Shown: piece by piece, positions 1 to 5,499 of the stretch
Layout of the letters: every line of letters starts with the position of its first letter
Position numbering within the stretch: the first letter of the stretch is position 1
Assembly (NCBI GenBank): GCA_021820825.1
Contig: JAKADD010000137.1
Coordinates: forward strand, 1-6,732
Reading direction: 5' to 3'
Origin: Bacillota bacterium
GTDB taxonomy: Bacteria > Bacillota > Bacilli > Alicyclobacillales > SLC66
DNA length: 6,732 nt
Program-made: the position numbers and the translations under genes
Notes under the pieces: model-generated
What the model was told of the DNA's origin: nothing
The model's database searches: none
What the model saw: only the letters and a program-made list of their open reading frames with translations

Positions 1-2
1 CG

Positions 3-230
3 CGCGCGCAGGCGCAGGCGCTGGCAGCGGAGGCGAACAAAAGTGTGGGCGGTGTTGTCAGCATGTCGACCGTTCCTGCGCAGGGGTATATGCAGTCTGT
101 CACAGGTCCTTATCCGACAAGCCCGAATATATCCGGGATGCAAATGAACGGCTACGGGAATCAGGTGACTCCACAAGTCACGACGCAAATCTTCGTGACG
201 TTTGCGCTGACGCCCAAAAGCACTGCGTGA
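3..230 (+). CDS. SIMPL (DUF541) domain protein, C-terminal fragment
   Basis: The reading frame is already open at the left edge and ends at TGA 228-230, so only about 75 C-terminal residues are present. The first residues visible (RAQAQALAAEANKSVGGVVS) match the helix-then-strand near the end of SIMPL/DUF541 proteins, where an Ala-rich helix leads into a G-x-V-x-S strand. The tail (TTQIFVTFALTP) matches the closing beta strand, where V-x-V-x-F-x-L is usual. The middle is rich in Gly, Pro, Met and Tyr, as is the poorly conserved loop of this family. SIMPL proteins are generally extracytoplasmic or membrane-anchored and of poorly defined function; any signal peptide lies outside the window. The GTG at 45 is internal, because the frame is open upstream and the homology starts before it. 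The gene faces the aminotransferase gene, with a shared hairpin between them. Confidence 0.7.
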   Translation, partial: RAQAQALAAEANKSVGGVVSMSTVPAQGYMQSVTGPYPTSPNISGMQMNGYGNQVTPQVTTQIFVTFALTPKSTA

Positions 231-251
231 ATCCGGAATGACTGGCGTCAA

Positions 252-287
252 AAGGGGAGCCGGCGATCGTTCATCGCGGCTCCCCTT
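252..287. terminator. Hairpin terminator between convergent genes, probably bidirectional
   Basis: AAGGGGAGCC (252-261) pairs perfectly with GGCTCCCCTT (278-287). The helix continues inward through G262-C277 and, after a bulged G263, C264-T267 with A273-G276, leaving a 5-nt loop. It lies 21 bp past the stop of the SIMPL gene and 37 bp past the stop of the opposing aminotransferase gene. Read on the minus strand, the stem is followed by TTTTG, a short U tract that fits termination of the aminotransferase operon. Read on the plus strand, the U tract is only two bases, so termination in that direction may be weaker. Confidence 0.75.
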
Positions 288-324
288 GACTGCAAAATAA
301 TGGCTGTGTATACCGTTCTCCCGT

Positions 325-1440
325 TCAGAGGCGCACCGGGGCATACATACGCAACACGTCCATAACGAGGTCGTTGTCCTCTGGCGTTCCGAAACTGACC
401 CGCACGTAGCCAGGCATTTGAATCGTGTCTCCCCCTCGCACGAGCAGGCCAGCTTCCAGGAACGGTTCTGGTCCAGGAGCAAAAGGGAAGCAGTAAAAGT
501 TGGTCTGTGTCGGAAACAGCTCATAGCCGAGAGCTGTCGCCGCCTCCGTCACGCGCTTTCGTTCCCGCGCGGCGTCTTGCGCCCGTTCCATGTACGCGTC
601 GAAATGTTCAATGCAGGCGGCGGCGGCCTCCAGCGCGACGACATTCGTCATGGCCCCCATGCGAGCCGCCGCCAGCCGCTGCGTCACGGCTGCGCAGGAG
701 GTCACTGCGTATCCCACTCGCAACCCGGCGAGTCCATAAAATTTCGAGAACGTGCGCAGGATAACCACATTTGGGAAGCGTTCCAGGAGCGTGGTCGAAC
801 TCTTTGCGCCGCCCACAAACGCATCCGTGAGTTCCCAGTAGGCTTCATCCAGAGCTACGCACACCGTTCCAGGAACCAGTTCCAGAAACTCCGCAATGGC
901 ATCCGCCGAGTGAAAGCCTCCCGTCGGATTGTTCGGATTGCAAATGAACACGAGCCGCGTGTCTTCCGTGACCGCACGCGCCGTCGCCGCCAGGTCCACC
1001 GCGCCGTCGTCTGCGATCGGGATCTCCACGAGGCGCGCATCTGCCAGAGAAGCGCTTGCCGTGTACAGCGGAAATGACGGATGCGGCACGAGGATTTCCC
1101 CGCCATCCTGTCCGAATGCGGCCACCAGGGCGTGGATCAGTTCGGACGAACCGCTCCCGAGCAAGATCTGATTGGCAGGTATTTGCAGTCGGTCCGCAAG
1201 CAACCGCCGCAGTTCCGTTCCTCCAACATCGGGATAGCGATTGGCTCGTGCAAATGCCGCCCCCATGCGCTCGATCACGGCTGGAATGGGTCCGTAGGGA
1301 GACTCATTGGCGCTGATTCGAATCTTCCCGGCTGGAGGACCGCTGAGCCCGGAACGCTGCAGCGTTGGCTGTGCAGGCCGACGCCAGCGCAGAGGCGGTT
1401 CCTGAAGCGTGGACGCTTCGGAAGAACGTTCGTTTATCAC
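325..1440 (-). CDS. hisC: HisC-family PLP aminotransferase (histidinol-phosphate / aromatic amino acid type)
   Basis: This is a 371-residue fold-type I PLP aminotransferase of the HisC family, presumed cytosolic. HisC proper interconverts histidinol phosphate and imidazole acetol phosphate with glutamate/2-oxoglutarate; many paralogues act on aromatic amino acids. Visible signatures in order are ANESPYGP (44-51), GSGSSELI (95-102), CNPNNPTG (167-174), DEAYWE (198-203), the Schiff-base lysine K233 within TFSKFYGLAGLRVGY (230-244), and the carboxylate-binding arginine R347 in GYVRVSFGTPEDN. Length is normal for the family (about 350-370). The first 37 residues are poorly conserved and lack the usual P-Y-x-P-G motif. 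The start is GTG at 1440, preceded by GAGAGGGTGA at good spacing. It lies 35 bp after the small membrane protein gene on the same strand, so the two are probably co-transcribed. No other histidine genes are nearby, so an aromatic or other non-histidine role is possible; substrate cannot be read from the sequence. Confidence 0.85.
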   Translation of the reverse strand: MINERSSEASTLQEPPLRWRRPAQPTLQRSGLSGPPAGKIRISANESPYGPIPAVIERMGAAFARANRYPDVGGTELRRLLADRLQIPANQILLGSGSSELIHALVAAFGQDGGEILVPHPSFPLYTASASLADARLVEIPIADDGAVDLAATARAVTEDTRLVFICNPNNPTGGFHSADAIAEFLELVPGTVCVALDEAYWELTDAFVGGAKSSTTLLERFPNVVILRTFSKFYGLAGLRVGYAVTSCAAVTQRLAAARMGAMTNVVALEAAAACIEHFDAYMERAQDAARERKRVTEAATALGYELFPTQTNFYCFPFAPGPEPFLEAGLLVRGGDTIQMPGYVRVSFGTPEDNDLVMDVLRMYAPVRL

Positions 1441-1475
1441 ATGCTCACCCTCTCAAGGATGTGTTTTTATCGAAA

Positions 1476-1859
1476 TCAGATGCTGGGCTCTTCGCTAAAA
1501 CGCGCTTTGTGTCGAGCGAGGTCTTCGCGTTCCACGACACTCCGCCAATACCGACTGTATACGATCCAGCCGATTGCCGCAAATACCGCGACCTGAAATA
1601 AAGGATTGAAGTACCAGTAAGTAAAGCCGAGAAAGAGCGCAATCAAGCCGTCAGTCAAGATTGCGATCGGCACCTGTCCGCCCACACCCGGAACGATGCC
1701 CTGGACCTGCGCCGAGACAAAGAAGATGCCCGCGCCAACTTCGCTGGCAAGTCCAAATGCGATCACCATCAGCCAGTTCAAGCGCTTGGCAAGTTTTCGT
1801 GGCTCGGAATCGGGCGCGCTCTGGCTTTGCTGCGACTTTGATGATATATTTACCGACAC
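1476..1859 (-). CDS. Short membrane protein, probable internally deleted APC-type permease
   Basis: It encodes a 127-residue protein when started at the GTG at 1859. That start is chosen because AGAGAGGTGA lies about 8 nt upstream; the in-frame GTG at 1868 sits inside this ribosome binding site and is unlikely. A polar N-terminus (about 25 residues) is followed by three hydrophobic segments, near residues 28-50, 62-81 and 85-102, then a basic, polar C-terminus. The first segment (LMVIAFGLASEVGAGIFFVS) with the following VPGVGGQVPIAI resembles TM1-TM2 of APC-superfamily amino acid permeases, where a G-x-G-I-F signature breaks the first helix. Such permeases have about 12 helices and over 400 residues. 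The last helix with its NPLFQVAVFAAIGWIVYSRYW sequence, cut here to its visible core, resembles the final helix of a transporter. The simplest reading is an in-frame fusion of both ends of a permease after loss of the middle. A genuine small membrane protein is the alternative. It is the first gene of the aminotransferase operon. Confidence 0.6.
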   Translation of the reverse strand: MSVNISSKSQQSQSAPDSEPRKLAKRLNWLMVIAFGLASEVGAGIFFVSAQVQGIVPGVGGQVPIAILTDGLIALFLGFTYWYFNPLFQVAVFAAIGWIVYSRYWRSVVEREDLARHKARFSEEPSI

Positions 1860-2042
1860 AGATCTCACCTCTCTCTGGGCTGCAGCCCGATGATTGCTCG
1901 TGTAAACCGGAGAAATTCGATTTGCACGTCAGATATGATTACGTGTTATGATAGGTATATTACATCGATACAATTATTCTGCCAATGGTAAAATAAAATA
2001 AGCGTGTGACCCATCCGCGCACATTCTAAGGAGGCCGTTCCG
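1860..2042. other. Divergent intergenic control region
   Basis: This spacer separates the minus-strand operon from the plus-strand dehydrogenase. It is clearly more AT-rich than its surroundings between 1911 and 2005. It holds the minus-strand promoter at 1957-1985. For the plus strand, only weak candidates are visible: TTGCAC (1922-1927) with TTATGA (1946-1951) at 18 bp spacing, and TACAAT (1969-1974) without a good -35. Immediately before the dehydrogenase is a textbook AAGGAGG (2028-2034), 8 nt before the ATG. Confidence 0.5.
1957..1985 (-). promoter_or_regulatory. Sigma-A-type promoter for the membrane protein / aminotransferase operon
   Basis: On the minus strand TTGGCA (1985-1980, five of six to TTGACA) is separated by exactly 17 bp from TAATAT (1962-1957, four of six to TATAAT). 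It lies in the AT-rich divergent spacer about 100 bp before the GTG start at 1859, giving a leader of roughly 90 nt. No clear terminator or riboswitch is visible in that leader. Confidence 0.6.
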
Positions 2043-3044
2043 ATGTCATTTCCAATACTCGCGGTTGTATCCAGAGAGCGATTCTACGAAGCAAAACCGC
2101 TTCTTCCGCCGGATCTCGATCTCTGGCATTGGGACGACTGGTCTTCCACAGAGCGAGCAAAACCGCGTGGGTTTCGGGGTGTACTCGGAGTCGGGGCGCC
2201 TTTGCCTGCGGCCGTCTTGCTCGCGCCCGAACTGGAAATCCTGCAACTCGTCAGCGCCGGGTACGAAAAGGTCGATATGACCGCAGTCGAGCGCGGAGGA
2301 TTCACCCTTTGCAACAATCCGGGAATGAACGCCGCCGCAGTCGCAGAACACATTCTGATGAGTTTTCTGTACTTTGCCAGACGCATGGGAGAATGTCAGA
2401 GAGCGTTATACGAAGGGGATTACCAAGATAACCGCGCTCGTCTGATGGGTCCGCTTTTGCGCGATCTGCGGGAGATGACTGTTGGACTCGTGGGGTTCGG
2501 TTCAATCGGACGCAGGGTCGCAGAAAGGGTGCGGCCGTTTGGCGCGCCGATTCTGTATTACAATCGAACGCGCAGACCAGAAGACGAGGCGCGCTACGGA
2601 CTGCGCTATCGTGAATTGGACGATCTGTTGCGCGAGGCGGACGCGATCGCAGTGATGCTGCCTCTCAATGAGCGCACCCGTGGACTCTTTGACGCGCGGC
2701 GCTTTGCCCTGATGAAGTCGAGTGCGATTTTTGTCAATGTCGGGCGGGGGGCGGTCGTCGATCAACAGGCGCTGGCGGAAGCGTTGGTACAGGAGCGTCT
2801 ATACGCTGCGAGCATCGACGTATACGATCCCGAACCGGTCACGCCTGACAATCCGCTCGTGCGCGTGCCGCAAGCCGTTCGCGACCGGTTGCTCCTGTCG
2901 CCTCACATTGCCGGAGTGACCCACAGAACGTGGCACGACATGGTGCAGAGAGCGCTCGACAATTTAGCCTCCTATGCACGCGGCGAAGAGCCGCATCACG
3001 TGATCGTACGCGGACACAAGTTGCGCGCGGCGGCGCCATTGTGA
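2043..3044 (+). CDS. D-2-hydroxyacid dehydrogenase, NAD(P)-binding
   Basis: This 333-residue protein belongs to the D-isomer-specific 2-hydroxyacid dehydrogenase family, cytosolic enzymes that interconvert 2-oxoacids and D-2-hydroxyacids using NAD(P)H. The catalytic domain is split around a central Rossmann domain, as usual. Visible parts are the substrate-loop region LVSAGYEKVD (69-78), NNPGMNAAAVAEH (91-103), the nucleotide motif GFGSIG (151-156), VNVGRGAVVD (231-240) with catalytic R235, DVYDPEP (259-265) with E264, and LSPHIAG (285-291) with H288. The Arg-Glu-His triad is therefore complete. After the second beta strand (ILYYNRTRR) the sequence has N and R instead of the acidic residue that favours NAD, which suggests NADP preference (inference). 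The start at ATG 2043 is fixed by AAGGAGG 8 nt upstream. Exact substrate (glyoxylate, hydroxypyruvate, phosphoglycerate or other) is not determinable. It converges on the NUDIX gene, leaving only 34 bp between them. Confidence 0.88.
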   Translation: MSFPILAVVSRERFYEAKPLLPPDLDLWHWDDWSSTERAKPRGFRGVLGVGAPLPAAVLLAPELEILQLVSAGYEKVDMTAVERGGFTLCNNPGMNAAAVAEHILMSFLYFARRMGECQRALYEGDYQDNRARLMGPLLRDLREMTVGLVGFGSIGRRVAERVRPFGAPILYYNRTRRPEDEARYGLRYRELDDLLREADAIAVMLPLNERTRGLFDARRFALMKSSAIFVNVGRGAVVDQQALAEALVQERLYAASIDVYDPEPVTPDNPLVRVPQAVRDRLLLSPHIAGVTHRTWHDMVQRALDNLASYARGEEPHHVIVRGHKLRAAAPL

Positions 3045-3053
3045 GGAAAAATT

Positions 3054-3074
3054 CGAGCGCTGGAGGCTCTTCGC
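3054..3074 (-). terminator. Weak hairpin with U tract after the NUDIX gene
   Basis: Reading the minus strand just after the NUDIX stop, GAGC and GCTC pair around a 7-nt loop; one further G-C layer forms if two A residues bulge. This is followed by AATTTTT. The helix is short, so the call rests mostly on the U tract and its place between convergent genes. Confidence 0.35.
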
Positions 3075-3078
3075 TATG

Positions 3079-3579
3079 TCACTTCAGCTTCGCCAGCCAA
3101 CCCGGATCCCACTGGAACATCGTTCGCTCGCCAGGACTGCTCTGGAACGCCTCCCGTGGATAGGGCAAACCAAGATCCGGCATGCTGTCGGGTGAAAAAT
3201 ACCGAAGTTCCAGGGACTCGTCATCCATCGGCTGCAACTGTCCACTCAGTCGCGCGCATTCAAACAGCAGCACCGTATATTCCACCTGATCGCCATTCGG
3301 ATAGCGCGCTCGAAAATCGGCGCCGCCGAAGACGCCAAGCAGTGTCCGCGGAAGCACATGAAGTCCTGTCTCCTCCCAGACTTCGCGAATGATCGCTTCA
3401 GCCGGAGTTTCACCCGGCTCCAGCGATCCCGCCGGGAGGCTCCACTCTCCGTTGTCGCTCCGCCTCTGCAACAGGACGCGCCCTTCGTCATCACGCACCA
3501 CAGCGGCCACGGCAGGCATCAGGAGCAGGGAAGAACCCACCTGTTGGCGAAGTTCGCGCAAATACGTCGATATCGGCAT
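3079..3579 (-). CDS. NUDIX hydrolase
   Basis: A 166-residue NUDIX-family pyrophosphohydrolase, which cleaves nucleoside diphosphates linked to another moiety, with divalent metal. The NUDIX box is perfect: G51 x5 E57 x7 R65 E66 V x E69 E70 x G72 L73. It is preceded by the usual strand (PAVAAVVRDDEGRVLLQRR, 22-40) and WSLPAG (46-51). A short N-terminal helix (residues 1-15, TYLRELRQQVG) is typical of small NUDIX proteins of Bacillota. Substrate cannot be assigned from sequence; oxidised nucleotides, ADP-ribose or other nucleotide sugars are all possible. The start ATG at 3579 has GGGAGG 7 nt upstream. It follows the DinB-family gene by 54 bp on the same strand with no U-tract terminator between them, so they are probably one operon. 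Confidence 0.9.
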   Translation of the reverse strand: MPISTYLRELRQQVGSSLLLMPAVAAVVRDDEGRVLLQRRSDNGEWSLPAGSLEPGETPAEAIIREVWEETGLHVLPRTLLGVFGGADFRARYPNGDQVEYTVLLFECARLSGQLQPMDDESLELRYFSPDSMPDLGLPYPREAFQSSPGERTMFQWDPGWLAKLK

Positions 3580-3633
3580 TATTCAGCCTCCCTCGCGTGA
3601 TTGGCGTCATTATGCCGCGGCGCCGACTTCTCC

Positions 3634-4122
3634 TTACGGCGTCGCTTTCATTTCCTCAATCTGCGCCACGTGGCGCAACTCGTGTAGGGGAATGAGTTCG
3701 TACCACTGCTGCACGCTCATCGGGCCGAAGGCAGGATGAGGGAACCCATGCGTGTGCAGGACGCCGGCGTTCCTGGCCGATGCGACGGCCGCTTCAAGGC
3801 GGTCTCGCGAAGAGGAAAGCAGTCCTTGGGCCTCCTGTACTGTCGCAACGGCGCCCTTCGGACGGCTTGTTTCCGGCGCGTTGAACTTATGGCTCCTGTC
3901 CAGAAGCCGCGCCTCCAACGACTCATTCGCCTGCACGGTTTCCATGGGCGGATATTTCACGGCGCCCATGATGGCCTCGGCGACGCGCATCTCCACTAGA
4001 TGCAGATGTTCCAACACATGCAAAATGGTCCAGCCATCCGCATTCGGCCTGCGCAACTGCGATTCATTCAGGCCCTTCACAGAATTCCACAATCTTTCCC
4101 GCGCCTCCGTGTGACGTCCCAT
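3634..4122 (-). CDS. DinB-family (DinB/YfiT-like) putative metalloprotein
   Basis: A 162-residue protein of the DinB/YfiT-like four-helix-bundle superfamily. The probable metal ligands are visible: a histidine in the first helix pair (EHLHLVE, 38-44; H39 or H41) and the HxxxH pair in the last helix, H147 and H151 (LHELRHVAQIEEM). WTILHVLEHLHLVE (31-44) corresponds to the usual W-S-x-x-E-H-L-x-H segment, and the length is typical. Family members include thiol-dependent S-transferases (bacillithiol or mycothiol enzymes) and many of unknown function; they were first noted as DNA-damage-inducible genes. No specific activity can be given. The start ATG at 4122 is preceded by GGAGAGGAG at 8 nt. It is the first gene of a probable two-gene unit with the NUDIX gene. 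Confidence 0.8.
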   Translation of the reverse strand: MGRHTEARERLWNSVKGLNESQLRRPNADGWTILHVLEHLHLVEMRVAEAIMGAVKYPPMETVQANESLEARLLDRSHKFNAPETSRPKGAVATVQEAQGLLSSSRDRLEAAVASARNAGVLHTHGFPHPAFGPMSVQQWYELIPLHELRHVAQIEEMKATP

Positions 4123-4179
4123 GATCGTTTCTCCTCTCCACGTGTGAAAGAATGCTCGCAGGGCGATGTACCCAATCCC

Positions 4180-4207
4180 ATTATACGCACACGCGTTGCT
4201 CTGTACA
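4180..4207 (-). promoter_or_regulatory. Promoter of the DinB-family / NUDIX unit
   Basis: On the minus strand a perfect TATAAT (4185-4180) lies 16 bp after TGTACA (4207-4202, four of six to TTGACA). The predicted start site is about 50 nt before the ATG of the DinB-family gene. TGTACA is itself palindromic and could also be part of a regulator site, but no second half-site is evident. Confidence 0.6.
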
Positions 4208-4245
4208 GACTCGAAATGGAATGAGTCATGTCCGGCCCGGCCTCT

Positions 4246-4392
4246 CTAGTGCAGGGGAACATGGAGGATCAGCGCCTGAGCAGGCACACCCATTGCTGCG
4301 ACCCCATGATTATTGGCAAACGGGTCGGCGGCTTTCGGATCTTGGGATAACGTGAAAGAATTCGATTTGGGATTTTGGCCGACAGAACCCAT
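4246..4392 (-). other. Possible small ORF or gene remnant, 48 codons
   Basis: A minus-strand frame from ATG 4392 to TAG 4246. It begins MGSVGQNPKSNSFTLSQDPK and continues AADPFANNHGVAAMGVPAQA, with a hydrophobic ending LILHVPLH. The amino-acid mix looks protein-like, unlike the frame upstream of the ATG, which crosses the repeat. A GGGAAGG lies about 11 nt before the ATG, too far to be convincing. It may be a small protein, the tail of a gene broken by the adjacent repeat, or chance. I do not recognise a family. Confidence 0.22.
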
Positions 4393-4402
4393 CCCGAAAA
4401 AT
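4391..4402. repeat. 12-bp direct repeat, left copy
   Basis: ATCCCGAAAAAT here is repeated exactly at 4546-4557, 155 bp further on. Both copies are preceded by GCCGAC (4378-4383 and 4529-4534), at slightly different distance. The two copies bracket the long inverted repeat, as target-site duplications or element ends would. Confidence 0.6.
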
Positions 4403-4415
4403 GCCTTCCCTGCCC

Positions 4416-4490
4416 GCCGGGATCGTATGCTGTGCCGCTTCTCAAACACGGCTGCGCCGAACTCGCCTCGGTACAGCATACGATCCCGGC
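4416..4490. repeat. 22-bp near-perfect inverted repeat with 31-nt loop
   Basis: The left arm 4416-4437 (core GGGATCGTATGCTGT) and right arm 4469-4490 (core ACAGCATACGATCCC) pair over 22 bp; the only deviation is a G-T pair near the loop (G434 side of the left arm, that is G4434 with T4472). The 31-nt loop contains a small CGGC-TGC-GCCG hairpin. No U tract follows on either strand, so it is not an intrinsic terminator. Length and symmetry suggest an extragenic palindrome, a MITE-like element or a structured RNA. Confidence 0.8.
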
Positions 4491-4545
4491 CAAGCGGATT
4501 TTTCAGCAATTGATGGTGATCGGAAGAAGCCGACCATGCGGGTCT

Positions 4546-4557
4546 ATCCCGAAAAAT
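4546..4557. repeat. 12-bp direct repeat, right copy
   Basis: Exact second copy of ATCCCGAAAAAT from 4391-4402; it lies 56 bp after the inverted repeat, whereas the left copy lies 13 bp before it, so the element is asymmetric if it is one unit. Confidence 0.6.
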
Positions 4558-4718
4558 CACCGCAGGCGAATTTTCTTCCCGGTTGTTTGTGCTGCGAAGC
4601 AGCATGGAAGTCTATCCTCTACATAGTAAGGATTCGGAACCACGGCAGCCCAACTGATGACGGCCGCCATCTCTGTCAGCTTTTCGGCGCGGGGCATACT
4701 GTCGTTTGGTGTATTATT

Positions 4719-5111
4719 TTACCACATGAGGGTAACGCCGAATAGGCGCAAGAGGGAATCCTTTGAAACGAGGGGAAGCCCCTCGATCAACGACTGAGCC
4801 GCCAGCATTCGGTCGAATGGGTCTCGGTGCTCTGCGTCAAAGGAGCCTGCCCTAATGGCGTGTTCGGAGTTCATGGCCAGTTCGACCGCCCGCAGAACAC
4901 GCAAGTGTCGATGGTAGCCGTCGATCACAGAGCGCGCTTCGGGAAGCCGCCCCAATTGATATTTGATCGCGATTTCCCAAGCTGAAGCACTGGACACGAC
5001 CACGGTGTTTTGAGGGTTCTCAATGACCTCTACTGCGGCTGGCGACAGTTTCCCGGGTTCGACCAACGCCCACAGGAGCGCATGGGTGTCCAATAACACA
5101 CTTATTGCCAC
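4719..5111 (-). CDS. vapC: VapC-type PIN-domain toxin
   Basis: A 130-residue PIN-domain ribonuclease toxin of a type II toxin-antitoxin system; the family cuts RNA with Mg2+ or Mn2+ bound by conserved acidic residues. The expected acidic residues are present: D8 in LLDTHALLWAL (6-16), E46 in SSASAWEIAIK (40-50), D97 and D100 in HRDPFDRMLAAQ (95-106), and D118 in SKDSLL (116-121). The pattern DTHALLW...SAWEIAIKYQLGRL...RDPFDRMLAAQ is the subgroup usually paired with Phd-type antitoxins. The length is typical, so the protein looks intact. The start is GTG 5111; its GGGAGG binding site lies inside the end of the antitoxin gene, whose frame it overlaps by 10 bp, a sign of translational coupling. 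Confidence 0.92.
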   Translation of the reverse strand: MAISVLLDTHALLWALVEPGKLSPAAVEVIENPQNTVVVSSASAWEIAIKYQLGRLPEARSVIDGYHRHLRVLRAVELAMNSEHAIRAGSFDAEHRDPFDRMLAAQSLIEGLPLVSKDSLLRLFGVTLMW

Positions 5112-5326
5112 CGATCCAGTTCCTCCCGGGAAAGAGGATCAAAAAACGCTTCGGAAATCCTTCCGGGGACAAAGCCCAAAGGACGCTTGTCGACCTGTTC
5201 CATGGGCACCAGTTTCGCATAGGGTCGACCATCTTTCGCCAAAATAATCTCTTCTCCCTCACGCACCTGATCGAGAATTTTTGAGAGATGCGTTTTGGCT
5301 TCGTGAACATTAATGATACGTGCCAT
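5102..5326 (-). CDS. Phd/YefM-family antitoxin
   Basis: A 74-residue antitoxin. The N-terminal part (ARIINVHEAKTHLSKILDQV) is the DNA-binding and dimerisation half typical of Phd/YefM proteins, followed by GEEIILAKDGRPYAKLVP (24-41), the conserved strand pair. The C-terminal stretch (about 48-74, FVPGRISEAFFDPLSREELDRW) is the toxin-wrapping tail. In this family the antitoxin blocks the PIN toxin and, with it, represses their own promoter. The start ATG 5326 has GGAGG 7 nt upstream. The gene precedes and overlaps the toxin gene, the usual order. Confidence 0.92.
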   Translation of the reverse strand: MARIINVHEAKTHLSKILDQVREGEEIILAKDGRPYAKLVPMEQVDKRPLGFVPGRISEAFFDPLSREELDRWQ

Positions 5327-5341
5327 GGAAACGCCTCCGAG

Positions 5342-5364
5342 AACTAAGTCTTATTAGCTTAGTT
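5342..5364. promoter_or_regulatory. Operator-like palindrome of the toxin-antitoxin operon
   Basis: AACTAAG (5342-5348) and CTTAGTT (5358-5364) form a perfect 7-bp inverted repeat with a 9-bp centre. It overlaps the -10 box and start-site area of the antitoxin promoter, where binding of the antitoxin or toxin-antitoxin complex would block transcription. Autoregulation is known for the family; this site is inferred from position and symmetry. Confidence 0.6.
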
Positions 5365-5389
5365 TACCTGTTGCTTGTCGTTATGGCAA
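5361..5389 (-). promoter_or_regulatory. Promoter of the antitoxin-toxin operon
   Basis: On the minus strand TTGCCA (5389-5384, five of six to consensus) is 17 bp from TAAACT (5366-5361, four of six). The predicted start lies about 30 nt before the antitoxin ATG. A perfect TATAAT is also present at 5397-5392, but no -35 box stands at the right distance from it. Confidence 0.55.
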
Positions 5390-5407
5390 TCATTATACGG
5401 ATCTTTT

Positions 5408-5460
5408 CGGTGGCGGCCCTGGCTGTCTGATTTGCGTATTCCGAACCAAGACAGCCACCG
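5408..5460. repeat. Imperfect inverted repeat with two competing pairings
   Basis: TGGCTGTCT (5420-5428) pairs perfectly with AGACAGCCA (5449-5457). CGGTGGC (5408-5414) can instead pair with GCCACCG (5454-5460), so the two helices compete for the same 3' arm. The segment lies between the divergent toxin-antitoxin promoter and the promoter at about 5500. There is no adjacent U tract, so it is not a clear terminator. Confidence 0.45.
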
Positions 5461-5499
5461 GTTCCGGTTAATACCGACCACGCATTAAAAGTCCTCCAT

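Larger units (their letters stand above)
4208..4718. other. Gene-poor region with repeats and two weak small ORFs
   Basis: No ORF here has both a recognisable product and a good ribosome binding site. The region carries the inverted repeat at 4416-4490, the direct repeats at 4391-4402 and 4546-4557, and a short perfect hairpin (TGCTGC-GAA-GCAGCA, 4590-4604). Two minus-strand small frames are worth recording. One runs 4392-4246 (48 codons, separate entry). The other runs 4697-4557 (46 codons); it continues in the same frame after the VapC stop, contains WAAVVPNPYYVEDRL, and has no ribosome binding site. The longer 119-codon frame 4605-4246 runs straight through the inverted repeat and is probably not real as a whole. 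Confidence 0.55.

Noticed and set aside
1..30. CGCGCG / GCGCAG run at the left edge as a repeat
   Set aside because: It is explained by Ala, Gln and Arg codons of the SIMPL-domain helix in a GC-rich genome.
418..1077. Long plus-strand open frame (219 codons) inside the aminotransferase gene
   Set aside because: It is antisense to a gene with every PLP-aminotransferase motif, is very rich in Arg and His, and has no ribosome binding site; it is a codon-bias shadow.
1081..1596. 171-codon plus-strand frame spanning the aminotransferase start and the end of the membrane gene
   Set aside because: It crosses two well-supported minus-strand genes, has no recognisable motif and no ribosome binding site.
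4590..4604. TGCTGC-GAA-GCAGCA hairpin as a terminator
   Set aside because: No U tract follows on either strand, and no gene ends immediately before it.
4246..4605. 119-codon minus-strand frame as one gene
   Set aside because: Its upstream two thirds reads through both arms of the long palindrome and looks non-coding; only the last 48 codons merit mention.
4640..4660. tRNA T-loop-like sequence (GGTTCCGAATCC on the minus strand)
   Set aside because: The loop has one base too many, and no acceptor, D-arm or anticodon arm can be drawn around it.
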